Below, one piece after another: positions 32,168 to 41,160 of a stretch of 41,160 nucleotides of DNA. The stretch's first letter is position 1, and each line of letters begins with the position of its first letter. The stretch is from contig JAAEPW010000915.1 of NCBI GenBank assembly GCA_024232355.1, forward strand, positions 1 to 41,160. The letters run 5' to 3'. This DNA comes from Chloroflexota bacterium. GTDB lineage: Bacteria > Chloroflexota > Anaerolineae > B4-G1. A program made the position numbers and the translations under genes. The notes under the pieces are model-generated. The model was not told where the DNA came from. It searched no databases and worked only from the letters and a program-made list of their open reading frames with translations.

Positions 32168-32776
32168 ATGTCTGTCAAATTCAAGTATTTTTTGAATCCT
32201 GAACAGTTTGCCCACATCTTGAAAGATGACATAAAGTGCGATATTTGTCATCAGGTGAAGAAATGCTTCGACGGTAGCGCATTTTATGAAGAATTCACTG
32301 CATTTTGCTTTGACTGCGTAGCTGATGGACGACTTGTTGAAGTTGGAGTCTTGGCCGCCGACCCTGACTTTGGATATCTAAAGAAACAACTGCAGAATTT
32401 AAACCCCAATTTGCAGACAGACGAAATTGAAAGACGAGCTCGCAAGATCACGCGTCAACTCGAAACAACAACTCCAAAGTTTCCTACTTGGCAAGATTGG
32501 TTTTGGCCAGCGCATTGTGGTGACTATTGTCAGTTCATCAAGCTGGCGGGTCAAAAGGATTTTGACGACCTGGCAAAAGATGGAAATGGCAAGGACCTCT
32601 TTTTCAGTTCGTTGCGCGACGACCTGCCAATAGACACGGTAGAAGCTGTTTGGTCAGGTTTGAAGCACGGGTCAATCAAGGGAATTACTGAGCAAGAAGA
32701 CAACTGGAGTCCTATGGCATACATTTTCAAGTGCTTGGAGTGCGGTGAGATCATAACTATTTGGGATTGTGACTGA
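32168..32776 (+). CDS. CbrC/UPF0167 family protein
   Basis: Encodes 202 residues. FKYFLNPEQ followed by KCDICHQVKKCF, FCFDCVADG, WPAHCGDYCQF and KCLECGEI reproduces the cysteine pattern of the CbrC (UPF0167) family, likely a metal-binding protein. E. coli CbrC is linked to colicin E2 tolerance; its biochemical role is unknown. GGAG lies 8 bases before the ATG. The gene is visibly more A+T-rich than the surrounding operon, with more Lys, Asp, Phe and Asn codons, which suggests recent acquisition into the operon. It keeps tight spacing (20 bases before, 3 after), so transcription should continue through it. Confidence 0.85.
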   Translation: MSVKFKYFLNPEQFAHILKDDIKCDICHQVKKCFDGSAFYEEFTAFCFDCVADGRLVEVGVLAADPDFGYLKKQLQNLNPNLQTDEIERRARKITRQLETTTPKFPTWQDWFWPAHCGDYCQFIKLAGQKDFDDLAKDGNGKDLFFSSLRDDLPIDTVEAVWSGLKHGSIKGITEQEDNWSPMAYIFKCLECGEIITIWDCD

Positions 32777-32779
32777 GAA

Positions 32780-33904
32780 ATGACAATACTGAGATTCCTA
32801 ACCGCCGGTGAATCCCATGGCCCCTGCCTGACCGCCATCGTGGAGGGACTGCCCTCTGGCCTTGCAATAGACGTTAAAGCCATCAACCGTGACCTGGCCC
32901 GCCGGCAGGGCGGCTATGGCCGTGGGGGACGGATGAAGATCGAAAAGGACAAGGTGGAGGTTCTGAGCGGCGTCATTGCGAGCCAGACGACGGGGGCACC
33001 GGTGAGTGTTCGAATCGAGAACCGGGACTGGGCCAACTGGCGCGACCGTTGGGCCGCGGGCGACCTGTCCAAATTGACAGTGCCCCGTCCCGGTCACGCT
33101 GACTATGCGGGGATGGTCAAATACGGCCTGGACGACGCGCGGCCAGTGCTGGAACGGGCCAGCGCGCGGGAGACGGCGGCTCGGGTGGCGGTGGGAGTAT
33201 TGACCAAGTTGCTGCTCGCCGCTTTCGGTATCACCGTTGGCAGTTACGTGGTTGGGATCGGGGGTGCCACCGCCACGGTGCCCGATTTGCCGCCGGAAGA
33301 ACTCTGGGCATTGGCCGAGGCGAGCGACGTCCGCTGCCCCAATGAGGAGGCAGCCGAACGAATGCGGGCTGCCATCGACGCAGCGCGGAAAGCGGGGGAT
33401 TCCCTCGGCGGCGTGTTCGTCGTCACCGCTACGGGTGTGCCGGTTGGGCTGGGGAGCCATGTTCATTGGGATCGGCGGCTCGACGCGCGATTGGCGGCGG
33501 CGGTGATGTCGATCCAGGCGATCAAGGGGGTAGAGATCGGCCCGGCGTTTGAGAATGCGCGCCAACCCGGCACGCGGGTGCACGACGAACTCTACCCCGA
33601 TGGCGTTGGCAGCGTGACGCGGCGCACGAACCGGGCTGGCGGCATCGAAGGGGGGATGAGCAACGGCGCGCCGGTGGTGGTTCGGGCGGCGATGAAACCT
33701 ATCCCAACCACCATCACGCCGCTGCAGTCGGTGGACCTGGCGACGGGCAAAGCGGCAGAGACCCAATACCAGCGCTCCGACGTGTGCGCTGTGCCCGCGG
33801 CGTCGATCGTTGGGGAGGCGATGGTTGCGTGGGTGCTGGCGGACGCGCTGTTGGCCAAGTTCGGTGGAGACAGTCTGGCCGAGATACGGGAGCGGGTCGG
33901 ATGA
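32780..33904 (+). CDS. aroC: Chorismate synthase
   Basis: Encodes 374 residues. It eliminates phosphate from EPSP to give chorismate, using reduced FMN. Family signatures include TAGESHGPCLTAIVEGLPSGL, RRQGGYGRGGRM, RPGHADYAGMVKY, RASARETAARVAVG and GGIEGGMSNGAPVVVR, together with the conserved late RSDVCAVPAA. The ribosome site is weak (TGAGAA); translation may couple to the preceding stop 4 bases away. Its stop overlaps the next ATG by 4 bases. Confidence 0.96.
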   Translation: MTILRFLTAGESHGPCLTAIVEGLPSGLAIDVKAINRDLARRQGGYGRGGRMKIEKDKVEVLSGVIASQTTGAPVSVRIENRDWANWRDRWAAGDLSKLTVPRPGHADYAGMVKYGLDDARPVLERASARETAARVAVGVLTKLLLAAFGITVGSYVVGIGGATATVPDLPPEELWALAEASDVRCPNEEAAERMRAAIDAARKAGDSLGGVFVVTATGVPVGLGSHVHWDRRLDARLAAAVMSIQAIKGVEIGPAFENARQPGTRVHDELYPDGVGSVTRRTNRAGGIEGGMSNGAPVVVRAAMKPIPTTITPLQSVDLATGKAAETQYQRSDVCAVPAASIVGEAMVAWVLADALLAKFGGDSLAEIRERVG

Positions 33905-34626
33905 AAATCGCCGTTATGACGGACGTGCACGCCAACTTGCCAGCGTTGCAAGTGGCTCTTGGGGCGATCCAGAAAGAGGGGTGTGATGAAGTCTATCACA
34001 CGGGGGACGCCATTGGCATCGGCCCGTACCCGGCAGAGACCGTCAACCTGCTGTTGAACACCCCCGACATTCGTCTGCTGATGGGCAATCACGATTTCTG
34101 GTTCGTCCACGGCCTGCCTGCACCGCAGCCTTCCTGGATGAGCGACGGGGAAGCGGGGCATCAGCATTGGGTCCATTCGTGCCTCGATCCATCCCTGCGC
34201 TCGACCATCGCTCAATGGCCCTATGTGATCCAGGAGGAATTTGAGGGCGTGCGCTTGACGTTCTTGCACTATGTGCCCGCCGACACGGCATCTGGCTTTG
34301 CGCCCACCCTCCACGACCTCACGCCCGATGGTCTGGATGCGCTGTTCGCGCAGTACGAGGCCGACATTGCATTTTATGGCCATAACCACTTTGCCTCGGA
34401 CGTGGTTGGCCGGGCGAGGTATGTTAATCTCGGATCATTGGGATGTTACAAGGAGCCGGTGGCTCGATTTGTTGTTTTAGAGTGTGCAAAGGGAGCGTAC
34501 ACGTTAGAGAAACGCGCTGTGCCGTACGAGGATAAGGACCTCTTTGCCGCGTTCGAGCAGCGTCAGGTGCCGGAACGTGACTTTATCTGCCGGACGTTCT
34601 TTGGAGGACGGAATCGGCGTGTTTGA
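33901..34626 (+). CDS. Metallophosphoesterase (YfcE/MJ0936-like)
   Basis: Encodes 241 residues beginning at the ATG that overlaps the aroC stop. The calcineurin-like motifs are complete: D8 and H10 in MTDVHAN, D36 in HTGDAIG, N63-H64 in MGNHDF, and the late GHNH. It should hydrolyse phosphodiesters or phosphomonoesters with two metals. No substrate can be inferred, though its position suggests coexpression with the aromatic genes. tyrS follows after 24 bases with its own ribosome site. Confidence 0.88.
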   Translation: MKIAVMTDVHANLPALQVALGAIQKEGCDEVYHTGDAIGIGPYPAETVNLLLNTPDIRLLMGNHDFWFVHGLPAPQPSWMSDGEAGHQHWVHSCLDPSLRSTIAQWPYVIQEEFEGVRLTFLHYVPADTASGFAPTLHDLTPDGLDALFAQYEADIAFYGHNHFASDVVGRARYVNLGSLGCYKEPVARFVVLECAKGAYTLEKRAVPYEDKDLFAAFEQRQVPERDFICRTFFGGRNRRV

Positions 34627-34650
34627 TGATATGAGAAAAAGGAGAGTTTG

Positions 34651-35943
34651 ATGAATAACGTATTCGACGAGTTTACGTGGCGTGGGTTGATGTACGATGC
34701 GACAGAAGGTGTCTCAGACATGCTGGCCCGCGAAAAGATCGCCGTCTACATTGGCTTTGACCCAACCGGCGACAGTCTGCAAGTCGGGAACCTGTTGGCA
34801 CTGATGGGGCTGGCACGGATGCAGCGATTCGGCCACACGCCCATCGCCCTGGCTGGCGGTGGGACAGGGATGATCGGCGATCCCAGCGGCAAGGCCCAGG
34901 AACGGCAACTGCTCACCAGGGAAAAGGTCGAGGCAAACGTCGCGGCGATCAAAGAGCAGATGGCCCATTTCCTGGATTTCGAGGTCAAGGGCAACGCCGC
35001 CCAGATCCCGAACAACGCCAATTGGCTGATGAAACTTGGGTTGGTCGATTTCCTGCGAGACGTGGGCAAGCATTTTACGGTCAACTATATGGTGGCCAAG
35101 GATTCGGTCAAATCGCGCCTGGGCCGGGAAGAGGGCATTTCGTACACCGAGTTCAGCTACATGCTGCTCCAGTCCTACGACTTTGTGCATCTGTTCGACC
35201 ATCACAATTGTGTGATGCAGTCGGGTGGCAGCGACCAGTGGGGCAATATCACCGCCGGCGTCGAGTTGATCCGCCGGATGCGGGGCAAGCGCGCTTATGG
35301 GTTGGTCTACCCGTTGGTCACGAATGCCGATGGATCCAAGCTGGGCAAGACGGAGGCGGGCACCATCTGGCTCAGTCCAGAGCGCACCTCGCCCTATCGC
35401 TTTTACCAGTATTGGCTCAACCAGGACGACCGAGACGTCATCAAATATATCAACTACTTTACGTGGCTGACCCAACCAGAGATCGAGGAGCTGGCGCACA
35501 AAGTAAGCGAGCATCCAGAGCGACGAGAGGCGCAGCGCACGCTGGCCCAAAAGTTGACGCGCACTGTGCACGGCGAGACCGAACTGGCAAAAGCGGAACA
35601 AGCCGCGCGCGTGTTGTTCGGCGGTGAGATCGCCGGTCTGAGTGCTGAGGATATCCAGGATATCTTTACCGACGTCCCGTCGAGCGAGGTTCCCAAGGAT
35701 GAATTTGAGGGCGAGGGGCTGTCTCTAGTCAACCTGTTGGCAACGGCGGGGGTGGCCACGTCGCGGGGGAACGCGCGCCGTTTGATCGAGGGCGGCGGCA
35801 TCTATGTGAACAACGTCCGGGTCAGCGATGCAGCAAGAACTGTCTCCCTGACAGAGAGTGTCGAGGGCCGGTTCCTGGTGCTCCGCAAGGGAAAGAAGAA
35901 TTATCATCTGGTGCGGGTGATCGCGGATGACAGCCATCCATAG
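34651..35943 (+). CDS. tyrS: Tyrosyl-tRNA synthetase
   Basis: Encodes 430 residues. It charges tRNA-Tyr. The catalytic fold shows [19 protein letters not shown], the tyrosine-pocket region [19 protein letters not shown] and the KMSKS-like GSKLGKT. A C-terminal S4 RNA-binding domain ([22 protein letters not shown]) ends the protein. The HIGH-like motif reads LQVGN, so both usual histidines are replaced (Gln and Asn); the second change is seen in many TyrRS, the first is less usual. Start: ATG at 34651 with GGAG 6 bases upstream. Placement under a leader that counts Tyr codons would couple charging capacity to tRNA-Tyr shortage. Confidence 0.95.
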   Translation: MNNVFDEFTWRGLMYDATEGVSDMLAREKIAVYIGFDPTGDSLQVGNLLALMGLARMQRFGHTPIALAGGGTGMIGDPSGKAQERQLLTREKVEANVAAIKEQMAHFLDFEVKGNAAQIPNNANWLMKLGLVDFLRDVGKHFTVNYMVAKDSVKSRLGREEGISYTEFSYMLLQSYDFVHLFDHHNCVMQSGGSDQWGNITAGVELIRRMRGKRAYGLVYPLVTNADGSKLGKTEAGTIWLSPERTSPYRFYQYWLNQDDRDVIKYINYFTWLTQPEIEELAHKVSEHPERREAQRTLAQKLTRTVHGETELAKAEQAARVLFGGEIAGLSAEDIQDIFTDVPSSEVPKDEFEGEGLSLVNLLATAGVATSRGNARRLIEGGGIYVNNVRVSDAARTVSLTESVEGRFLVLRKGKKNYHLVRVIADDSHP

Positions 35944-35950
35944 GAACATG

Positions 35951-37537
35951 ATGCGTAACATTATCATCACAGGCTTTATGGGCACGGGCAAGACTGTCGT
36001 TGGCGCAAAGGTGGCGCGGCGGCTGGGACGTCCGTTTGTGGATATGGACGCCGAGATCGAGAAACGAGCGGGCAAACCTGTTCCGCATATCTTTAGCGAG
36101 GATGGAGAAACTGCGTTCCGGCGGATAGAAGTCGCCCTGTGCAAAGAGTTGAGCGCGCAGGATGGCCTGGTGATCGCCACCGGCGGCGGGGCGTTGGTGA
36201 ATCCCGCCAATCGGGCGGCGATGATGAAAAGCGGCACCGTCGTTTGCCTGACCTGCACTGCGGAAGAGATTTTGCGCCGGGTGAATGCAGGCAGCGACGC
36301 GGACCGGCCTTTGCTCGATGTACCTGATCCACGCGCGGAGATCGAGCGGTTGCTAAAAGCACGTCGCGAGGCGTATGCGGCGGTTCCCTGGCAGATCGAT
36401 ACCATCAATCTTTCGATTGAGGAGGTGGCGGCGCGAGTTGTCGAGATGGCCGACATCATCACTCTCCCGGTTCGCCATCCTGGCGGCGAGTATCCCATTC
36501 ACATTGGCGATGGATTGCTGGCGCGTGTTGGCGCTGCGCTGCGGGCGACGGGCGTGCTGGAGGGCAGCCGTGTGGCTGTGGTCTCTAATCCTGTCGTTGC
36601 GCCGCTTTATGGGACGCAGGTTGAGGATTCCTTGCGGTCGGCGGGGTTCCAGCCGTTTGCGTGTTCCGTGCCCGATGGAGAGCAGCACAAGACACTGTCC
36701 ACCATCGCCGCGCTCTACGACCAGTTCCTTGATGGCAACCTGGATCGCAGTGGCACGGTGCTCTCTCTAGGTGGCGGTGTGACGGGCGATATGGCGGGCT
36801 TTGCGGCGGCGTCCTTTATGCGGGGCGTCCCTTTTGCCCAGGTGCCCACGACGATCCTAGCGATGGCGGATTCCAGTGTGGGAGCCAAGACCGGCGTCGA
36901 TCTGCCCCAAGGCAAAAACCTGGTCGGTGCGTTCAAGCAACCTGTGATGGTCTTGATTGACCCCGCCGTGTTGCAGACCTTGGCCGAGGCGGAGATTCGC
37001 TCCGGCATGGTCGAGACGATCAAGCACGGCGTCATTGGTGCGCCTGATCTATTTGGGGAGCTCGAATCCACGGTTCCTGATCTCCAATCTCCAATCTCTG
37101 TTGCACAACTCGCCCGCTCTCTACAGGTCAAAATCGATGTCATAGAGCAAGACCCCTTGGAACACGGTCTCCGCGCGGTGCTCAACCTGGGTCATACTGT
37201 AGGGCACGCGCTGGAACGTCTGAGTGATTTCAGCCTGCGTCACGGCGAAGCAGTGGGAATCGGGATGGTGGCCGCGGCGAGGATCGCGGTTGAATTGGGA
37301 TGGGCGGAGCCATCGCTTGTGGAGCGCATTGAAGCGACCCTGTCGGCCTGGGGGCTGACGGTGCGATGCCCATTCTTTGACGCCAACGCAATCAGGGAAG
37401 CGATGGCACACGACAAAAAGCGACGGGGGCGGTCGTTGCGATGGGTGCTTCCACGTGCTATTGGTGAGGTCGAAATTACCGAGGACGTGCCGCCAGATAT
37501 AGTCAAAACAATCTTGCAAGACCTGGGAGCAAACTGA
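35951..37537 (+). CDS. aroKB: Bifunctional shikimate kinase / 3-dehydroquinate synthase
   Basis: Encodes 528 residues in one frame. Residues about 1-165 are shikimate kinase: Walker [23 protein letters not shown], the TGGGA loop and RPLL of the lid. About 170-528 is 3-dehydroquinate synthase: [70 protein letters not shown] and HGEAVGIGM. The two catalyse steps five and two of the shikimate pathway. The fusion is known from some bacteria, such as Thermotoga (from memory). AGGA lies 5 bases before the ATG at 35951; the adjacent ATG at 35948 is possible. It follows tyrS by 7 bases. Confidence 0.95.
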   Translation: MRNIIITGFMGTGKTVVGAKVARRLGRPFVDMDAEIEKRAGKPVPHIFSEDGETAFRRIEVALCKELSAQDGLVIATGGGALVNPANRAAMMKSGTVVCLTCTAEEILRRVNAGSDADRPLLDVPDPRAEIERLLKARREAYAAVPWQIDTINLSIEEVAARVVEMADIITLPVRHPGGEYPIHIGDGLLARVGAALRATGVLEGSRVAVVSNPVVAPLYGTQVEDSLRSAGFQPFACSVPDGEQHKTLSTIAALYDQFLDGNLDRSGTVLSLGGGVTGDMAGFAAASFMRGVPFAQVPTTILAMADSSVGAKTGVDLPQGKNLVGAFKQPVMVLIDPAVLQTLAEAEIRSGMVETIKHGVIGAPDLFGELESTVPDLQSPISVAQLARSLQVKIDVIEQDPLEHGLRAVLNLGHTVGHALERLSDFSLRHGEAVGIGMVAAARIAVELGWAEPSLVERIEATLSAWGLTVRCPFFDANAIREAMAHDKKRRGRSLRWVLPRAIGEVEITEDVPPDIVKTILQDLGAN

Positions 37538-37539
37538 AA

Positions 37540-38004
37540 ATGCCCAATTTCAAAATCCTAATCCTCCACGGACCCAACCTCAACCTATTGGGTCGCCGAG
37601 AGCCAGAGACCTATGGCCGTGTGACGTTGGAAGAGATCAACACAGCGCTGCACGAGACCGCCAACGAACGCGGATCCGAGCTGCGTATCTTGCAATCGAA
37701 TCACGAGGGTGCGCTCGTCGACGCGCTGCACGATGCGATGAACTGGGCCAACGGTGTGCTCATCAACCCCGGCGCGTACACCCACACCAGCGTCGCGCTA
37801 AGGGACGCCATTGCCGGAGTGGGGCTACCCGCGGTGGAGGTGCATCTCTCGAACGTTCACGCCCGCGAGCCGTTCCGGCACAAGTCGTTCATCGCGCCGG
37901 TCTGCGTGGGGCAGATCAGTGGTTTTGGGTGGCACAGCTACCTTTTGGGATTGAAAGCAATACTAGACTATTTGACAGATCGCATAAAGGAGACAACATT
38001 GTGA
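37540..38004 (+). CDS. aroQ: 3-dehydroquinate dehydratase, type II
   Basis: Encodes 154 residues, typical for the dodecameric type II enzyme that trans-dehydrates 3-dehydroquinate. [17 protein letters not shown] places the catalytic Y25. [24 protein letters not shown] and VEVHLSN (H102) complete the site. It starts 2 bases after the aroKB stop, and its own stop overlaps the next gene's GTG by 4 bases. Confidence 0.96.
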   Translation: MPNFKILILHGPNLNLLGRREPETYGRVTLEEINTALHETANERGSELRILQSNHEGALVDALHDAMNWANGVLINPGAYTHTSVALRDAIAGVGLPAVEVHLSNVHAREPFRHKSFIAPVCVGQISGFGWHSYLLGLKAILDYLTDRIKETTL

Positions 38005-39164
38005 AACGTGCAAGCCGCCTACAGAACATTCCCCCGTATCACTTTGCCCGCTGGGCTGCTCGCGTGCAGGACATCCAACGGCAGGGCGTGGACGTCATCC
38101 GGCTGGACGTCGGCAACCCCGATATGCCGCCTTCCGACGAGGTGATCGACGCATTGTGCCAATCCGCTCACCGCCCCGATTATCACGGCTACCCCGGCTA
38201 CCGGGGATCGCCCGCTCTACTCAATGCCATCACCGAGTATTATGAGCGGCGGTTTGACGTATTGCTCGATCCACAAAGCCAGATTGTGCCCCTGGTCGGC
38301 TCCAAAGGAGGCATCATTCTCATCGCCCTGGCACTGCTCGATTCCGGCGATGTGACGCTGATACCTGATCCAGGCTATGCACCTTATGCCAGCGGGACGA
38401 CTTTGGCCGGTGCTCAAGTCTATAATTTTCCACTGCTGGCCGAGCGTGACTTTTTGCCCGATTTCGATGCCATCCCCTCCGCCGTAGCCGACAAGGCGGT
38501 GCTGATGTGGCTAAATTATCCCAACAATCCCACCGGTGCTACGGCTGATCTCGAATTCTTTGCCCAGGCCGTGGAATTTGCACAGCGCCATGATCTGTTG
38601 ATCTGCCACGACGCGCCCTATTGCGACGTCACCTACGACGGTTATGTGGCCCCGAGCATCTTGCAGGTGGATGGTGCATCAAAGGTGGCAGTGGAATTCA
38701 ACTCGCTCTCCAAAACGTGCAATATGGCGGGGTGGCGCGTGGGGATGGCGGTGGGCAACGTCGATGCGTTGGCATCGCTGGCTCAACTCAAATCAAACTT
38801 GAACTCGGGCATCTTTCGTCCGCTGCAAGAGGCGGGGGCCAGGGCACTCTCCGTCGCCCCAGAGTGGTTCTCGACACGTAATGAGGTCTATCGAGAGCGA
38901 TTGGGCCTCATCGTGGATGGACTGAACGCAGCGGGTATGGGAGTCCCCTGCCCCCGCGCGACGCTCTATGTCTGGACGCGAATTCCTTCAGGTTGGGCAT
39001 CGTCGGAAGAATTTGCGCTGGCACTGTTAGAGCAGGCGGGCGTCTCGGTGGCTCCCGGTTCGTTCTTTGGCCCTGCGGGCGAGGGGTACGTACGCATCGC
39101 TGCCACCGCGCCGACGGAGCAAGTCCGGAAAGCAATGGAGCGACTGTGCCGGTTTGCAGCGTGA
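38001..39164 (+). CDS. PLP-dependent aminotransferase, class I/II (probable aromatic aminotransferase)
   Basis: Encodes 387 residues from GTG at 38001, with AAGGAG 8 bases upstream. Fold type I features are [29 protein letters not shown] (172-179), [12 protein letters not shown] and the PLP lysine K238 in [16 protein letters not shown]. The closest general resemblance is to the LL-diaminopimelate / aspartate aminotransferase group. As the last gene of a block that makes phenylpyruvate and 4-hydroxyphenylpyruvate, it probably performs the final transamination to Phe and Tyr; that is from context. If the pathway runs via arogenate it could act on prephenate instead. Confidence 0.9.
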   Translation: MKRASRLQNIPPYHFARWAARVQDIQRQGVDVIRLDVGNPDMPPSDEVIDALCQSAHRPDYHGYPGYRGSPALLNAITEYYERRFDVLLDPQSQIVPLVGSKGGIILIALALLDSGDVTLIPDPGYAPYASGTTLAGAQVYNFPLLAERDFLPDFDAIPSAVADKAVLMWLNYPNNPTGATADLEFFAQAVEFAQRHDLLICHDAPYCDVTYDGYVAPSILQVDGASKVAVEFNSLSKTCNMAGWRVGMAVGNVDALASLAQLKSNLNSGIFRPLQEAGARALSVAPEWFSTRNEVYRERLGLIVDGLNAAGMGVPCPRATLYVWTRIPSGWASSEEFALALLEQAGVSVAPGSFFGPAGEGYVRIAATAPTEQVRKAMERLCRFAA

Positions 39165-39179
39165 CCTTCTCATTGACAA

Positions 39180-39929
39180 ATGAAATCGTCCAAACGAGTA
39201 AAGAAAATTCTGCTGGCATTGGTATTGTTGCTACTTGTCGGCGCTACCTGCTCCAAGTTGGCACAACACGAGATTGTTCGTTGCTACTTGGTGAGATGGT
39301 CTGATCTGGACCAAATCGCACCAAATGTCTATGTGGATCCCAGTATGCCGGAACCCCAAAGGCAGATGCTACTGACATCGCTGACCGATGCCAAAGAACG
39401 TGTCACAACGTTGTACGGCGAGTACACGGCCAATCCCGTCATCATTGCTGGACATACGATGACAGTGATGAAAACCTACGGCGGAAATTCGTACAACCGG
39501 GCAGGCAGGGCATCTATGACGCCTGTAGCAAGTTTTATCGTCCTCGGGCCAGATGGGGTTCGCAGTATGGATATACTATCTCACGAGCTTGCCCACGTCG
39601 AATTCTCGGCCAGAATCAGGTATTGGAATAGAGACAAAGTTCCAAACTGGTTTGACGAAGGGTTAGCGGTGCAATTTGATGACAGATATACAGAGGCCGA
39701 GTGGCAAGCCAGGACTAACAACGGGAGGACTGCGCCCGATCTAGACCAAATAGGCATCATCACGCACGATGATTGGCTAGGGTATGCCACAGCCAAGCAC
39801 GAGGTACAGCGCTGGCTGGATATAGTGGGACAAGAAGGTTTTGGGACGCTCTTGCAGTCCATACGAAATAGCGACGAGTTCCAAGAAACATACGATTCGA
39901 TAGAGCAATCTCATACAACGACTCTATAG
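39180..39929 (+). CDS. Putative membrane-anchored gluzincin-like metallopeptidase
   Basis: Encodes 249 residues. A basic N-terminus and a single hydrophobic segment (about 9-23, KILLALVLLLLVGATC) look like a signal anchor or a poor lipobox. LSHELAHVEF gives the HExxH zinc site (H135, E136, H139), and WFDEGLAVQF 20 residues later supplies E160, the third ligand of the gluzincin / peptidase MA-like pattern. It probably acts outside the membrane. No strong ribosome site is visible before the ATG, 15 bases after the aminotransferase. It may simply be read from the operon's 3' end. Substrate is unknown. Confidence 0.8.
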   Translation: MKSSKRVKKILLALVLLLLVGATCSKLAQHEIVRCYLVRWSDLDQIAPNVYVDPSMPEPQRQMLLTSLTDAKERVTTLYGEYTANPVIIAGHTMTVMKTYGGNSYNRAGRASMTPVASFIVLGPDGVRSMDILSHELAHVEFSARIRYWNRDKVPNWFDEGLAVQFDDRYTEAEWQARTNNGRTAPDLDQIGIITHDDWLGYATAKHEVQRWLDIVGQEGFGTLLQSIRNSDEFQETYDSIEQSHTTTL

Positions 39930-40138
39930 TCTCAATGTAATTATCATGATCCTTGGCTCACCCTCCAGGGTGACAATGTAGGGCGGGTTGATCTTTTTCG
40001 GACAGTCGGTACCTGATTGAACACTTTTCTTCAGCCACGAATTTCACAGATTGTCACGAATGATAAGCGGCGCGGTAGCAAAATTAGTGAAAATTCGTGT
40101 AATTCGTGGCAAAAAAACAAGTTCCCCGCTTGAACGTT
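39930..40138. repeat. Intergenic region with dispersed palindrome copy B
   Basis: GCCACGAATT (40034-40043) and AATTCGTGGC (40101-40110) are inverted repeats. A second pair of CACGAAT / ATTCGTG elements lies inside (40056-40062 and 40093-40099). The composition TTAGTGAAAATTCGTG recalls copy A at 17102-17164. A small TCACCCT-CC-AGGGTGA dyad is at 39958-39973. No gene is visible. Confidence 0.55.
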
Positions 40139-40166
40139 TTGCCTTAAATCCCAATACGAGTACAAT
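40139..40166 (+). promoter_or_regulatory. Candidate promoter of the CPBP protease gene
   Basis: TTGCCT (40139-40144), a 16-base spacer and TACAAT (40161-40166) lie 75 bases before the ATG. Confidence 0.5.
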
Positions 40167-40241
40167 TGTGGCATCCTACCAATCTTTGCCCGGCAAAGTG
40201 CGGACGATGACGCAATCGAACTAAAAGGCCCGGGAGGGAAA

Positions 40242-40955
40242 ATGACGACACTGCGGAACTGGCTATTATCAACAAGCGGCATCATTGTGCTCTCGACTGT
40301 ACTCAGCCTGCTCATGCTGGTCGAGACGATGTTTGCGCCTTGGGGGCCATACTTTCCGATCTTTGCAATCCTCAGCACCGGTATTCCGATTTTCTTCAAG
40401 AGCTACAAGTTTGGAAATTTTCGTCAAGTGATGGCCTCCGCCTGGCTGCTTACCTTGGGCATTTTTGCTCTGGACTTGATCGTCGACCAGGGCATTTCGA
40501 ACTGGCTCTATGAGCGGGTTCTGGCTGGTCTGGGTCTGGCGTCGGATCCATTCTACTCGGTGAACGCGGCGATGGACGTGATGTTCGAGGCTGTCACTCG
40601 CGACCTGGGGATTTCGCTCGACACGGCCCAAGGACTGTTCGCGTTGTTCGCTCTGGTGTGGGCGCCCTTTGGCGAAGAGCTATTCTACCGTGGGTACATG
40701 TTTGGAGGGTTGCGAAAGCATCACGGCTTTTGGACGTCGGCGCTGATCCCAGCGTTTTTCTTTGGCATCCGGCACGCCTTTCACTTTTTCTACATGTGGC
40801 CCAACGTCCTCCTGGGAGCAGGCACAGCGTGGGCAATCTTTACTGCCGCGTACGCGATCTATATCAGTTATCTGTACGAGAAAACTGACTCGCTCTACCC
40901 GCCCATCATAGAGCACATTATGATCAACATTGTCTGGTTGTTTGCGGCGCTCTAG
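40242..40955 (+). CDS. CPBP family intramembrane metalloprotease
   Basis: Encodes 237 residues with six or more hydrophobic helices. The defining motifs are EELFYR (E145, E146, R150, the EExxxR box) and the histidine-bearing FGIRHAFHFF (H178, H181), with a third at IIEHIMINIVW. This is the CAAX-protease/bacteriocin-processing (Abi) glutamic intramembrane protease family. Substrates are usually prenylated or membrane peptides; here unknown. GGGAGGG precedes the ATG, and the gene appears to be its own transcription unit. Confidence 0.88.
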   Translation: MTTLRNWLLSTSGIIVLSTVLSLLMLVETMFAPWGPYFPIFAILSTGIPIFFKSYKFGNFRQVMASAWLLTLGIFALDLIVDQGISNWLYERVLAGLGLASDPFYSVNAAMDVMFEAVTRDLGISLDTAQGLFALFALVWAPFGEELFYRGYMFGGLRKHHGFWTSALIPAFFFGIRHAFHFFYMWPNVLLGAGTAWAIFTAAYAIYISYLYEKTDSLYPPIIEHIMINIVWLFAAL

Positions 40956-41160
40956 TTGGGTAGATGGAGAAACCAACACGCGGGCGACTGCCGCAGGCCA
41001 GCGGACAAGATGTTGCGCAGTTTTTCATAGGGCGAGAGAAAAAAAATCGTAACCGTTCAGGGGGTATAACGCCCCCGATGACTTATCCAACAATCACAGT
41101 GTCTCCTGGGAGTAGGGATGGAGCTTGCCTACCCCAATTTGCTGCGTCACAGGCTTCAAC
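40956..41160. other. Right-hand end, no gene seen
   Basis: No supported reading frame. The only structure noticed is GGGGG (41060-41064) pairing with CCCCC (41072-41076) around a 7-nt loop, preceded by an A-run; it lacks a T-tract for plus-strand termination. Confidence 0.4.

Noticed and set aside
34714..35601. Minus-strand reading frame of 295 codons opposite tyrS, and a similar one of 322 codons opposite aroC (32798-33766)
   Set aside because: Both are shadows of strongly conserved enzymes and show no recognisable domain or ribosome site.
1..41160. CRISPR array, prophage or integron
   Set aside because: No regularly spaced repeats, phage structural genes, integrase or att-like duplications were seen anywhere in the window.

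Overview
The window looks like a chromosomal segment of an environmental bacterium of moderately high GC, most likely a Chloroflexota (Anaerolineae-like) lineage. That placement is an inference from the gene repertoire: a TPR/zinc-ribbon membrane protein, an AAA-ATPase/Ser-Thr kinase fusion, a secreted protein with repeats of the IFGYP...VQYFQRARMEW type, an aroK-aroB fusion and a CUT1 sugar transporter with no ATPase beside it. No rRNA or other direct taxonomic marker is present.

Left part (1-18.4 kb): mostly unlinked housekeeping and accessory genes. They are a tRNA-Asn with its own promoter and terminator, a small transaldolase, a frameshifted DUF3267-type membrane zinc peptidase, a hydantoinase/oxoprolinase-family protein, a membrane-anchored endonuclease/exonuclease/phosphatase-fold protein, the TPR/zinc-ribbon protein coupled to a lectin-like-fold protein, an alpha/beta hydrolase, a secreted repeat protein, two Nudix hydrolases, a bactofilin-like membrane protein, the ATPase-kinase fusion, and a convergent pair of phosphorelay proteins. 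The 9.86-10.67 kb stretch carries a 149-bp MITE with an 8-bp target duplication and a small membrane-protein gene broken by an in-frame TGA.

Middle (18.4-24.6 kb): a sugar-type ABC importer (lipoprotein binding protein and two permeases) followed by a BNR/Asp-box lipoprotein and a decayed tandem copy of it. A REP-like hairpin flanked by 10-bp direct repeats lies between the binding protein and the permeases.

Right part (24.7-39.9 kb): the centre of interest. A consensus promoter (TTGACA-17-TATGAT) leads into a leader that encodes a 33-residue peptide with the run FSYFPYYYF. Four RNA segments follow that can form mutually exclusive stems ending in a strong intrinsic terminator. This has the architecture of a ribosome-mediated Phe/Tyr attenuator. 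Directly behind it is a tightly packed array, with several 4-bp overlaps, that encodes every enzyme from DAHP synthesis to phenylalanine and tyrosine: aroH, pheA, DAHP synthase, tyrA, aroA, aroE, aroC, aroKB, aroQ and an aminotransferase. tyrS, an AzlCD-type amino-acid exporter, a methyltransferase, a CbrC-family protein and a metallophosphoesterase are interleaved. The proposed logic is that low charged tRNA-Phe or tRNA-Tyr stalls the leader ribosome, opens the antiterminator and switches on synthesis, tyrosine charging and possibly export together. After the operon come a gluzincin-like lipoprotein or membrane protein, a dispersed palindromic repeat and a CPBP-family membrane protease.
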